DNA from: Nocardioides lianchengensis
GTDB taxonomy: Bacteria > Actinomycetota > Actinomycetes > Propionibacteriales > Nocardioidaceae
Direction: 5' to 3'
Assembly: GCF_900101465.1 (NCBI RefSeq)
Contig: NZ_FMZM01000020.1
Location: 1 to 46,420 of the forward strand
Length of the DNA: 46,420 bases
Shown: in pieces, positions 24,581-33,305 of the stretch
Numbering within the stretch: the first letter of the stretch is position 1
Layout: each line of letters begins with the position of its first letter
Notes under the pieces: generated by a model
What the model saw: the letters and a program-made list of their open reading frames with translations, nothing else
What the model was told of the DNA's origin: nothing
Database searches by the model: none
Program-made: the position numbers and the translations under genes

Positions 24581-27088
24581 TCATCCGGCGGAGATCGCGT
24601 CAAGGACCTCCATCCTGGTGGACCGACGTGCCGGGAGCAGGGCCGCCAGGACGCCGAGCAGGACGCCGAGCACCATGATCGCGACGAGCTCGACCCACGG
24701 GATGCTGGGCGTGATGGTGGCGTCGCTGAGCCGGTTGAAGGACAACACGAGCAGGAGCGACACGACCAGGCCCGTCACCATCCCGCCGAGCGTCCCGAGC
24801 AGCGCGATCAGGACGGACTCGAGGGTGACCATCCGCCGGACCCGCTTGTCGGTCATGCCGATGATGCGGAGCAGGCCCAGCTCGCGTCTGCGTTCCAGGA
24901 TCGAGAGCGACATCGTGTTGACGATGCCGATCAACGCGATCAGGACGCTCATGAGCAGCAGCCCGGTGACCGCCTTGATGAGGAAGTCGAAGACGGTGCG
25001 GATGAGCTGGCCGAGGGCGTTGCCCTCCTGGGCGGTGATGTCGGGTCGCTGGTCGGCCAGGTCCTCGATGGCGTCCTTGGTCTCGCCCTGCGCGCCCGAG
25101 GCGACGTCGACGAACGCGATGGTCGGCGCGACGTCGCCCACGAGCGAGTCGAAGCTGGCCTGATCCAAGATGCTCCCGGTCTGACCGGTGTCCTGAGTCG
25201 GCGCCAGGACCGCCACGACCTTCAGCTCGGCGTCCTTGCCACGTGAGTCCGTGACCGTGACCGTGCCGCCGACGTTCGGCGCCTTGCCGTCGCCGGTGTC
25301 CAGCACGGCGATCGTTCCGTCCGCCAGGTCGGCGAGGTCTCCCTTGTCGACCTCGAGGTTCGCGATCTTGGCCATCTCCGCGACGTCACCGGCGGAGACG
25401 GTCGCAGCGGCACCGTCGATCGTGACGGGCGCCCGTTCGAACGCCACCACGTCGTTGACGTCCTTCACGTCCTTCAGCTGGGAGACGAAGTCAGGGTCGA
25501 TGGTGCCGCCCTGGCTGACAACGACGTAGTCCGCGGACTGGACGTCGTTGACCTGCTGGATCGCGAAGTCCCGGATGCTCGCACCCGCCACGGCGACCAG
25601 CGTGACCAGGAAGACCCCGATCAGCAGAGCGTTGGCGGTCGTGGCTGTCCGTTTGGGGCTGCGGACCGAGTTGTCGACGGCGAGGCGCCCCTCGATGCCG
25701 AACCGCTCGAGCAGCGGACGGGCGGCGCGCGCGCCAACCCTGGCGAGGTACGGCGCGCCGACGAACACGGAGGCGACGAACGCCACCGCTCCCGCCCCGA
25801 TGGTGGCGAGACCCGAGCCGGCGAGCATGCCGAGCAGGCCCAGTGCAGCGAGGACCAGGGCGGTCACCGCGCGGGCCCGGCCCAGGTCCGCGGACTCTGT
25901 GGCCGCCGCGCGCATGGCCTCGATCGGCTCTGTCCGGCCGGCGCGGCGAGCGGGGATCATCACCGACAGCACGGTGATGACGGTGCCGAGGAACAGGCCG
26001 CTGACGAGGTTGGCCGAGCGGAACGAGATCCCGCCGGGCAGCTCGTTGCCGGTCAGCGCCAGGATCCCCTGCAACGCCAGCGTCAGCAGGTAGCCGGCGA
26101 CGACGCCGAGCACCGACCCCAGGAGCCCGAGGACGAGGCCCTCCAGGCGAAGCGAGCGCTTGAGCTGGCGGGGGGTCGCGCCGATCGCGGCGAGTACCGC
26201 GAGCTCGCGCAGTCGCTGCGCGACGATCACGCTGAACGTGTTGAAGATGACGAAGCCACCCACGAGCAGGGCCAGGACGGCGAACGCCTGCAGGGCGGTC
26301 TTCAGCGTCTGGGCGAACGACCCGTTGGCCTCGCGCTGGTCGTCGCGGAACTCGTCCCCCGACTCGACGGCGAAGCCATCCGGGGTCGCTTTCCCGGCCG
26401 CGGCTACGACGTCGTCGGCCGATCCCGAGGCCCGCAGGTAGAACGACTCGTACTCCTGCTTCCCCGAGTTCAGCCAGTTGAAGGCGTCCTGCTCGCTGAG
26501 GGACACCGTTCCGCCGGTGTCGAGGGCATCGGAGTCGCCGAACTCGGTGATCCCCACCAGCTCGACCTGCTGCGGACCGGCCAGGGTCAGCAGGGTGAGC
26601 TCGGCACCGACCTTCAGCTTCTCGTCGTCGGCCAGGCCCTGGTCCACGGCGACCTCACCGGCCGCGTCCGGGGCGTCTCCGGTGACGACCGAGAGGGGGT
26701 TCAGATCGGCGTCGGTGATCCACAGCCGCCCGGTGGCCGAGGTCGCGAACGGCTTGCCGTCGCTTCCCTCGAAGGCCACGGGCGCCGTGAGGATTCCGGC
26801 GCTCCCGTCGACACCTGGGAGGGCGGCGAGCTGGTCCGCGGCCGCCTGCGGCACCTTGAGCGGCTCCGGCTGGGCACCGGTCTGCTCGACCACGTCGGCC
26901 TCGTCGGGGACGACGGCGACATCGACGTTGCCGTACTGGTCATCGATGTTGCCTTCGAGCGAGTCGATGACCCCGTCGGAGATGACGCTGACGGCGGTGT
27001 AGAAACCGACGCCGGCGACGATCGCGACCAGGGTCGCGAGGTAGCGCCCGAGGTTGTGCCGGACGCTGCTGAGGACGAGCTTGATCAT
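24581..27088 (-). CDS. FtsX/MacB-type ABC transporter permease
   Basis: An 835-residue permease with duplicated FtsX domains. The first membrane helix (YLATLVAIVAGVGFYTAVSVI) is followed by a large outside domain of about 230 residues, three helices (FAVLALLVGGFVIFNTFSVI onward), a second block of helices with the typical RRAGRTEPIEAMR loop, another outside domain, and three final helices ending PARRSTRMEVLDAISAG. The duplication and the VDNSVRSPKRTATTANALLIG motif between halves are typical of actinobacterial two-gene ABC exporters acting on lipids, lipoproteins or antimicrobial peptides. ATG 27088 lies 6 bp after the ATPase stop, with its ribosome site inside the ATPase gene, so the two are co-translated. 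The substrate is unknown. Confidence 0.92.
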   Translation of the reverse strand: MIKLVLSSVRHNLGRYLATLVAIVAGVGFYTAVSVISDGVIDSLEGNIDDQYGNVDVAVVPDEADVVEQTGAQPEPLKVPQAAADQLAALPGVDGSAGILTAPVAFEGSDGKPFATSATGRLWITDADLNPLSVVTGDAPDAAGEVAVDQGLADDEKLKVGAELTLLTLAGPQQVELVGITEFGDSDALDTGGTVSLSEQDAFNWLNSGKQEYESFYLRASGSADDVVAAAGKATPDGFAVESGDEFRDDQREANGSFAQTLKTALQAFAVLALLVGGFVIFNTFSVIVAQRLRELAVLAAIGATPRQLKRSLRLEGLVLGLLGSVLGVVAGYLLTLALQGILALTGNELPGGISFRSANLVSGLFLGTVITVLSVMIPARRAGRTEPIEAMRAAATESADLGRARAVTALVLAALGLLGMLAGSGLATIGAGAVAFVASVFVGAPYLARVGARAARPLLERFGIEGRLAVDNSVRSPKRTATTANALLIGVFLVTLVAVAGASIRDFAIQQVNDVQSADYVVVSQGGTIDPDFVSQLKDVKDVNDVVAFERAPVTIDGAAATVSAGDVAEMAKIANLEVDKGDLADLADGTIAVLDTGDGKAPNVGGTVTVTDSRGKDAELKVVAVLAPTQDTGQTGSILDQASFDSLVGDVAPTIAFVDVASGAQGETKDAIEDLADQRPDITAQEGNALGQLIRTVFDFLIKAVTGLLLMSVLIALIGIVNTMSLSILERRRELGLLRIIGMTDKRVRRMVTLESVLIALLGTLGGMVTGLVVSLLLVLSFNRLSDATITPSIPWVELVAIMVLGVLLGVLAALLPARRSTRMEVLDAISAG

Positions 27089-27094
27089 GAGCGC

Positions 27095-27847
27095 CTAGCC
27101 CTCGAACCGCTTCATGCGGTCGAGGACCCGATCCGAGGTGGGGTTGTCCATCTCGTCGACGATCTGGCCGTCGGCGAGGAACAGCACGCGGTTGGCGTAC
27201 GACGCCGCATGCGGGTCGTGGGTGACCATCACGATCGTCTGACCGGTGTCGTCGACGGCACGGCGCATGAAGCTGAGGATCTCGGTGCCCGTCCGGGAGT
27301 CGAGGGCCCCGGTCGGCTCGTCCGCGAAGATGATGTCGGGCTTGGGCACGAGCGCCCGGGCCACCGCCACCCGCTGCTGCTGGCCCCCGGAGAGCTGGCT
27401 GGGCAGGTTTCCGAGGCGCTCCTGCAGGCCGACCGTGCGGACGATCTCGTCGAACCAGGCCTGGTCGGCCTTCGTCCCCGCCAGGGTGAGCGGGAGCAGG
27501 ATGTTCTCGCGCGCGGTCAGCGAGGGGATCAGGTTGTACTGCTGGAAGATGAACCCGAGCCGGTCGCGGCGGAGCAGGGTCAGCTCGGTCTTGTTCAGCT
27601 TGGAGATGTCGGTGTCGCCGATGAAGGCTGCCCCCGACGTCAGCCGGTCGAGACCCGCGACGCACTGCATCAGGGTGCTCTTCCCGGACCCCGACGGTCC
27701 CATGATCGCGGTGAACTCGTGCTCGGGGAAGTCGACCGTCACGCCGGCGAGCGCGTGGACCGCGGCCTCCCCCTCGCCGTAGGTCTTGCGAGCCTCGATG
27801 GCGCGCGCGGCCGCCGAGCGGGTCCGCACTTCGGTGGGGCTGGTCAT
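27095..27847 (-). CDS. ABC transporter ATP-binding protein (MacB/LolD type)
   Basis: A 250-residue ATPase with all motifs: Walker A GPSGSGKST, Q-loop FIFQQYNLIPSLTARENI, signature LSGGQQQRVAVARAL, Walker B IIFADEPTGALD, and the switch His in MVTHDPHAASYANR. The 'GALDSRTG' sequence after Walker B is the LolD/MacB subgroup mark. ATG 27847 has GAGGAG 4-5 nt upstream. It energises the permease encoded 6 bp downstream, and starts 23 bp after the deacetylase stop, so the three genes probably form one transcription unit. Confidence 0.95.
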   Translation of the reverse strand: MTSPTEVRTRSAAARAIEARKTYGEGEAAVHALAGVTVDFPEHEFTAIMGPSGSGKSTLMQCVAGLDRLTSGAAFIGDTDISKLNKTELTLLRRDRLGFIFQQYNLIPSLTARENILLPLTLAGTKADQAWFDEIVRTVGLQERLGNLPSQLSGGQQQRVAVARALVPKPDIIFADEPTGALDSRTGTEILSFMRRAVDDTGQTIVMVTHDPHAASYANRVLFLADGQIVDEMDNPTSDRVLDRMKRFEG

Positions 27848-27870
27848 GAGACTCCTCGACTCTGGACGGA

Positions 27871-29382
27871 CTAGCGGTTGAAGAACTTCTCGCCCGGCTT
27901 CAGCTCACCGCTGAGCAGCTGGGGAACCGTCACCAGGGTGTAGCCCTGGCGGCGGAGAGCGTCGATGATGCCGGGCACCGCCTGGACGGTCGTGGGGTGG
28001 ATGTCGTGCATGAGGATGATCGCGCCGGGCGCCGCGCCGTCGAGGGCACGCTGGGTCGTGATCTGGACGTCTCGGTTCTTCCAGTCCTCGGTGTCGACGT
28101 TCCAGAGGATCTGGGCGTCGTCGCGGTCCCGGAGGACGCTCGCGACCGTGTCGTTGGTCGCGCCGTACGGCGGCCGCATCAGGCTGGTCGTCACCCCGGC
28201 GGCGTCCTTGATGGCCGCCGCCGTCCGGTCGACCTCGTCGGCGATCTCCGCATCGGACATGGCCGAGAGTTGCGGGTGATCCCACGAGTGGTTGCCGATC
28301 GCATGACCCGCCTCGACTTCCTTGCGGACCAGGTCGGGCTGGGTGGCGACGTTCCCGCCGATGAGGAAGAACGTCACGTTGACGTCCTTAGCCGCGAGCT
28401 CGTCGAGCAGCTTCTGCGTGTACGGCCCGGGGCCGTCGTCGAAGGTCAGGGCGATGCACTTCTCGCGATCACAGTCGACCTCCTCGGACGGGGAGGCGTC
28501 GGCCTCGGCTGGCTGCGGTTCGCCCGTCGCGGGAGCCACCGTGGACGGCTCCGCGCTCGGCTCGTCGACGGGGTCGGGGACTCCCTCGAAGGGATCCCCC
28601 TCCAGCGCGGCGTCCTGCACCTGCCGGCCGACCTTGCTCAAGGCCTCGCCCGCTGCGTCGCCGTTCACCCGCACGGCTACCTCGCCGAGAGCCTCGGCCC
28701 CGGCCTCGCCCTGGGCCAGGACGATGATGAGGCTGCCGTCCGGCTCGAAGCGGAGGTCACGCACGGTGGCGGCCCGTCGAGGCAGGCCGGACCGACCCAG
28801 CTCTGCCTTCTCGGCCGCGTCGGCGACCCAGGTCCGCAACCGGCCAACGTCGTCGACCAGCTCGGCGGAGGTGTACGTCTTGCCCGAGGCGACGTCGGTG
28901 TAGACGCTCTGGCTGATCGTGGTGCTGTGCGCCCCGCCGGTGTAGCGACGGGCCGTCGTGAGGACGCCGAGGAAGGGGCCGGCGGCGAGCACCGGGTCCC
29001 AGGTGACGTTGAGCTCGTTGGCCGTCCCTGGACTGATGCCGGACTCGTAGTCCGCGATGGCATCATCCGCGATCGCCCGCAGCCGGTCGTCGAGCGACTT
29101 CTCGCCGGGGACGGAGACCGTCGAGATCGAGCGCTGGTCCTCGGGGTCGTTGGACGAGTCCTGGCGCGGGACGAGGCCGACGACGGCCGAGCGGTCGAGC
29201 ACTCGTGGGACGTCCACCACGACCGCCGCCACAGGCTCGGGGTCGGGCTCGTCGTCCGTGCACCCGACTAGGATCAGAGCCGAGACCGCAAGGGCTACCC
29301 CCCAACTGAGAGGGCGCCCTCGCTGCGGGGCGCGCGACAGACTGGGGCGGAAGGCGACCGGGGTGCGGTGATGACGCCGCAT
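27871..29382 (-). CDS. lipoprotein polysaccharide deacetylase (PdaC-like, NodB domain)
   Basis: A 503-residue lipoprotein. The signal peptide ends in the lipobox LVGC, so it is anchored outside the membrane. Residues of about 75-250 look like the DUF4163/DUF3298 region found in PdaC and RsiV (ARRYTGGAHSTT). An acidic, proline-rich linker leads to a complete NodB deacetylase domain at about 300-490: ALTFDDGPGPYT, the metal-binding NHSWDHPQLS, RPPYGATN, the WNVDTEDW strand and the terminal ILMHDIH. It should remove acetyl groups from peptidoglycan or another N-acetylated polymer. ATG 29382 follows GGGAGG by 10 nt; an ATG six codons earlier has no ribosome site. It is the first gene of the unit with the ABC transporter. 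Confidence 0.92.
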   Translation of the reverse strand: MRRHHRTPVAFRPSLSRAPQRGRPLSWGVALAVSALILVGCTDDEPDPEPVAAVVVDVPRVLDRSAVVGLVPRQDSSNDPEDQRSISTVSVPGEKSLDDRLRAIADDAIADYESGISPGTANELNVTWDPVLAAGPFLGVLTTARRYTGGAHSTTISQSVYTDVASGKTYTSAELVDDVGRLRTWVADAAEKAELGRSGLPRRAATVRDLRFEPDGSLIIVLAQGEAGAEALGEVAVRVNGDAAGEALSKVGRQVQDAALEGDPFEGVPDPVDEPSAEPSTVAPATGEPQPAEADASPSEEVDCDREKCIALTFDDGPGPYTQKLLDELAAKDVNVTFFLIGGNVATQPDLVRKEVEAGHAIGNHSWDHPQLSAMSDAEIADEVDRTAAAIKDAAGVTTSLMRPPYGATNDTVASVLRDRDDAQILWNVDTEDWKNRDVQITTQRALDGAAPGAIILMHDIHPTTVQAVPGIIDALRRQGYTLVTVPQLLSGELKPGEKFFNR

Positions 29383-29585
29383 GGCGGGAGGGCCTCCCAT
29401 CTGAGGACTGCCCGATGCACTCCCACGATGGCAAGACCGTAGAAGTAAGCAGCCGTGATCACCAGCGTTGACTTTGCGTTCGCAATCTGGAATCAGGGAC
29501 CGCGACCTATCGCTCAGCGATCAGCAGGGACGGATGCGGCACACTTCACTCCAGTAGTGCCGTCAGGTCTAGACCGACTGAGAGG

Positions 29586-30743
29586 ATGCCGGTGGTTCAG
29601 GACAGCACCTCAGGAGGCACCCTCGCGCTCGTCCTGAACGCCGGGTCCTCCTCGCTGAAGTACCAGGTCGTCGATCCAGCGTCGGGAGTCGCCCGGGTCC
29701 GTGGAACTGTCGAGCGGATCGGCACCGGCGACGTCTCGGATCACGACGCGGCACTGGAGTTGATGCGGGCTGACCTCCAGAACCACGACGTGTCAGCGGC
29801 ATCGCTGACCGTGATCGGTCACCGGGTCGTGCACGGCGGTCCGGACCTGGTCGCCCCGACTGTCGTGGACGACGACGTCCTGTCCGAGATCGACGACCTC
29901 GCTCGTCTGGCTCCGCTGCACAACCCACCGGCCGCGGCTGGGATTCGGAGTGCCCGCGGCCACTACCCGGACGTCCCGCAGGTCGCCGCGTTCGACACCG
30001 CCTTCTTCGCCGACCTCCCGGCGGCGGCCGCGACGTACGCCCTGCCGAGCGGGCTCACGTCCTCCGGCCTTCGTCGGTACGGCGCCCACGGCATCAGCCA
30101 CCAGTACGTCGCCGCCGAGGTGGCCGCGTTCCTGGACGTCCCGATCGACGACCTCGACCAGATCGTGCTGCACCTCGGCAACGGCGCCTCCGCGTCCGCG
30201 ATCAGCGGCGGTCGCCCGGTCGAGACGTCGATGGGACTGACACCGCTGGAGGGCCTGGTCATGGGCACGCGGGCGGGTGACCTCGACCCGGGCCTGCTCC
30301 TGCACCTGCTCCGGCACGGCGACCTCGACTCCGACGGTCTTGAGGACGTGCTGCACCACCGGTCCGGCCTGCTCGGGATGGCCGGGACGACCGACCTCCG
30401 CGACCTCCTCGACGCGATCGATCGCAGGGACGAGCGCGCGAAGGCGGCCTACGACGTCTACGTCCACCGCGTGCGCAAGTACCTTGGCGCCTACCTCGCC
30501 GTCCTGGGCGGAGCCGACGTCGTCACCTTCACCGCAGGGGTGGGCGAGCACAGCCCGCGGGTGCGGGCGGGCTGCCTGCGCGGCCTCGAGCGGCTCGGCA
30601 TTGTGCTCGACGAGGCCCGCAACGAGGCGGGCGCCGGCGCGCGCCGGATCTCGGCGGACGACTCGCCGGTCACCGTGCTGGTGGTGCCCACCAACGAGGA
30701 GTTGGCGATCGCCCGCCAGGCCGTGGCGCTCGTCGGCGGCTAG
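29586..30743 (+). CDS. ackA: acetate kinase
   Basis: Converts acetyl phosphate and ADP to acetate and ATP; 385 residues, near the usual 390-400. Active-site blocks are intact: LNAGSSSLKYQ, GHRVVHGG (acetyl-phosphate-binding Arg), AFDTAFF (catalytic Asp), YGAHGISHQYV, HLGNGASASAI, GTRAGDLDPG, and the nucleotide-binding FTAGVGEHSPRVR. The GAGAGG ribosome site touches the ATG at 29586. A GTG two codons later (29592) has better spacing and may be the real start. It converges on the phosphoketolase gene with 6 bp between stop codons. The product acetyl-P of that enzyme is its substrate, so they work in sequence though not in one operon. Confidence 0.97.
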   Translation: MPVVQDSTSGGTLALVLNAGSSSLKYQVVDPASGVARVRGTVERIGTGDVSDHDAALELMRADLQNHDVSAASLTVIGHRVVHGGPDLVAPTVVDDDVLSEIDDLARLAPLHNPPAAAGIRSARGHYPDVPQVAAFDTAFFADLPAAAATYALPSGLTSSGLRRYGAHGISHQYVAAEVAAFLDVPIDDLDQIVLHLGNGASASAISGGRPVETSMGLTPLEGLVMGTRAGDLDPGLLLHLLRHGDLDSDGLEDVLHHRSGLLGMAGTTDLRDLLDAIDRRDERAKAAYDVYVHRVRKYLGAYLAVLGGADVVTFTAGVGEHSPRVRAGCLRGLERLGIVLDEARNEAGAGARRISADDSPVTVLVVPTNEELAIARQAVALVGG

Positions 30744-30749
30744 CGCCGC

Positions 30750-33188
30750 TCAGAAGTCGGCGCTGGTCGTCGCCGCCGCCGTGACCGACGGGGACCTCCC
30801 CCGCGTCGGGTCCTCGCCCTCCGGGGTCCACACCCAGTCCCGGACCTCGGGCAGGTCGTCGCCGTGCTCACGGGTCCACTGCCGGGCCCGACGACGGGTA
30901 TCGACCATCTCCTGACGGAGCGACGCCGCTCGCGACCCGAGGCTCGGGGTGCGGTCGATGACGTCCATGACCAGGTGGAACCGGTCCATGTCGTTCATCA
31001 TCACCATGTCGAACGGCGTGGTCGTGGTTCCTTCCTCCTTGTAGCCCCGCACGTGCAGGTGCTGGTTGTTGGCCCGGCGGTAGGTCAGCCGGTGGATCAG
31101 CCACGGGTAGCCGTGGTAGGCGAAGATCACGGGCACGTCGGTGCCGAAAAGGTTGTCGTAGTCGGCGTGGGTCATGCCGTGCGGGTGCTCAGTCTCGTCC
31201 TGGAGCCGCATCAGGTCGACGACGTTCACCACCCGGATCCGCAGGTCCGGCAGCGCCTCCCGCAGGATCTTCACCGCCGCGAGGACCTCCAGGGTCGGCA
31301 CGTCCCCGGCGCACGCCAGCACGACCTCGGGGTCCCCCTCGTCGTTGGACGCGAACTCCCAGATCCCGGCGCCCCGGGCGCAGTGCAGGTCCGCCTCCTC
31401 GCCCGTCAGCCAGTCGAACGACGGCTGCTTGCCGGACACCACGACGTTGACGTAGTGCCGGCTCTCCAGGCAATGCTGCATCGTCGAGAGCAGGGTGTTG
31501 GCGTCCGGCGGGAGGTAGACCCGGACGACCTCGGCCCGCTTGTTGACCACGTGGTCGATGAAGCCGGGATCCTGGTGGGAGAAGCCGTTGTGGTCCTGCC
31601 GCCACACGTGGGAGCTGAGCAGGTAGTTGAGGCTCGGGACCTGGGGCCGCCAGGCGATGTCGCGGGTCGTCTTCAGCCACTTGGCGTGCTGGTTGAACAT
31701 CGAGTCGACCAGGTGGATGAACGCCTCGTAGCAGCTGAACAGCCCGTGCCGCCCGGTGAGCGTGTAGCCCTCGACCCAGCCTTGGCAGGTGTGCTCGGAG
31801 AGGATCTCGACGACCCGACCCGAGCGGGCCAGATGCTCGTCGGTGTCGACGATGTTGCCGGCGAACACCTTGTCCGTCACCGCGTAGACGGGGTCGAGGC
31901 GGTTGGACGCGGTCTCGTCGGGGCCGAAGATCCGGAAGTTCGTCGGGTTGTCCCGCACGACGTCGACGAGGTACTCCCCCAGCACTCGGGTCGGCTCGTG
32001 GATCGACGCCCCCGGGGCCGTGACCTCGACAGCGCGGCTCCGGAAGTCGGGCAGCCGCAGCGGCTTGGTGAGCAGACCGCCGTTGGCGTGGGGGTTGGCG
32101 CTCATCCGCCGGGTGCCGGTCGGCGCCAGCCGCTGAAGCTCCTCGACCAGGACGCCGTCGGCGCCGAAGAGCTCCTCGGCCCGGTAGGACCGCATCCACT
32201 CCTCTAGCTGGGCGCGGTGCTCGTCGTTGTCCCGGGTGCCCGACAGCGGCACCTGGTGGGCCCGCCAGGTCCCCTCGACGGGAAGGCCGTCGACGACCTT
32301 GGGTCCGGTCCAGCCCTTCGGGGTGACCATTAGGATCATCGGCCAGGGCCGACGCTCCACATCTCCGTCCTCGCGGGCTGCCCGCCAGATCTCGGCGATC
32401 GTGCCGTAGGCCCGGTCCATCGCCGCCGCCATCTGCCGATGGACGTCGGCCGGGTCATCGCCCTCCACCGTCAGGACCTCGTGGCCGTAGCCCCGCAGCA
32501 GGCTCTCCAGCTCCTCGCGGTGGATGCGCGCCGGCACCGTGGGGTTGGCGATCTTGTAGCCATTGAGGTGCAGGATCGGCAGGACGGCGCCGTCGGTCAC
32601 CGGGTTGAGGAACTTGTTGCTGTGCCACGAGGCCGCCAGCGGACCGGTCTCGAACTCGCCGTCACCCACGACGGCCGCGACCACCAGGTCGGGGTTGTCC
32701 ATCGCGGCGCCGTACGCGTGGGAGAGCACGTAGCCGAGCTCGCCGCCCTCGTGGATCGAGCCCGGCGTCTCGGGAGCGACGTGGCTCGGAATGCCACCCG
32801 GGAAGGAGAACTGGCGGAACAGCTCCTTCATGCCGTCCTTGTCGAAGCCGACCCGGGGGTAGAGCTCGCTGTAGGTGCCCTCGAGGTAGGCATTCGCCAC
32901 GGCGGCCGGGCCGCCGTGCCCCGGACCAGCGAGGAAGATCGCGTTGACATCGCGCCGACGGATCAGCCGGTTGAGGTGGGCGTAGACCAGGTTGAGCCCG
33001 GGGCTGGTCCCCCAGTGGCCGAGCAGGCGGGGCTTGATGTCCTCGGGGACCAGGCCACGCTCCAACAGCGGGTTGTCGAGCAGGTAGATCTGGCCCACCG
33101 CCAGGTAGTTCGCCGCCCGCCACCACGCGTCGATCTCAGCCAGCTCGGCGTCCTCGAGCGACGACGTTCCCTGCCCTGCGTCAACCAC
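30750..33188 (-). CDS. xfp: xylulose-5-phosphate/fructose-6-phosphate phosphoketolase
   Basis: A thiamine-diphosphate enzyme of 812 residues, full length for the family, splitting xylulose-5-P (and usually fructose-6-P) with phosphate into acetyl-P and glyceraldehyde-3-P or erythrose-4-P. Visible family marks: WWRAANYLAVGQIYLLDNPL at the N-terminus, GHWGTSPGLN, AGPGHGGPA, SFPGGIPSHVAPETPGSIHE, the ThDP-binding VVGDGEFETGPLA, LHLNGYKIANPT, and the C-terminal half with WVEGYTLTGRHG and SHQDPGFIDH. GTG 33188 has GGGAGG about 7 nt upstream. With acetate kinase it forms the phosphoketolase bypass. The tandem 32-bp repeat lies in its upstream gap. Confidence 0.97.
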   Translation of the reverse strand: MVDAGQGTSSLEDAELAEIDAWWRAANYLAVGQIYLLDNPLLERGLVPEDIKPRLLGHWGTSPGLNLVYAHLNRLIRRRDVNAIFLAGPGHGGPAAVANAYLEGTYSELYPRVGFDKDGMKELFRQFSFPGGIPSHVAPETPGSIHEGGELGYVLSHAYGAAMDNPDLVVAAVVGDGEFETGPLAASWHSNKFLNPVTDGAVLPILHLNGYKIANPTVPARIHREELESLLRGYGHEVLTVEGDDPADVHRQMAAAMDRAYGTIAEIWRAAREDGDVERRPWPMILMVTPKGWTGPKVVDGLPVEGTWRAHQVPLSGTRDNDEHRAQLEEWMRSYRAEELFGADGVLVEELQRLAPTGTRRMSANPHANGGLLTKPLRLPDFRSRAVEVTAPGASIHEPTRVLGEYLVDVVRDNPTNFRIFGPDETASNRLDPVYAVTDKVFAGNIVDTDEHLARSGRVVEILSEHTCQGWVEGYTLTGRHGLFSCYEAFIHLVDSMFNQHAKWLKTTRDIAWRPQVPSLNYLLSSHVWRQDHNGFSHQDPGFIDHVVNKRAEVVRVYLPPDANTLLSTMQHCLESRHYVNVVVSGKQPSFDWLTGEEADLHCARGAGIWEFASNDEGDPEVVLACAGDVPTLEVLAAVKILREALPDLRIRVVNVVDLMRLQDETEHPHGMTHADYDNLFGTDVPVIFAYHGYPWLIHRLTYRRANNQHLHVRGYKEEGTTTTPFDMVMMNDMDRFHLVMDVIDRTPSLGSRAASLRQEMVDTRRRARQWTREHGDDLPEVRDWVWTPEGEDPTRGRSPSVTAAATTSADF

Positions 33189-33241
33189 AGTGAGTCCTCC
33201 CGGAAGGTGGTGTGGAGCCCTATGGCCACAACCCTTCCACG

Positions 33242-33305
33242 GCGCGATCGGCGTTCGCTACCCCTCGCGAACCGCGCGATCGGCGTTCGCTACCCCCCGC
33301 GAACC
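33242..33305. repeat. 32-bp tandem repeat, two copies, each with a hairpin
   Basis: Unit 33242-33273 is repeated at 33274-33305 with one difference (T33265 versus C33297). Each unit contains the inverted pair GTTCGC/GCGAAC (33253-33258 with 33267-33272; 33285-33290 with 33299-33304), giving two hairpins in series. The second copy includes the stop codon of the DMT transporter gene (33290-33292); the first repeats that 3' end downstream. It probably arose by tandem duplication of a terminator hairpin. Confidence 0.85.

Noticed and set aside
33242..33305. Possible CRISPR fragment
   Set aside because: The two 32-bp copies are directly joined with no spacers, and no cas genes are present. It is a simple tandem duplication.
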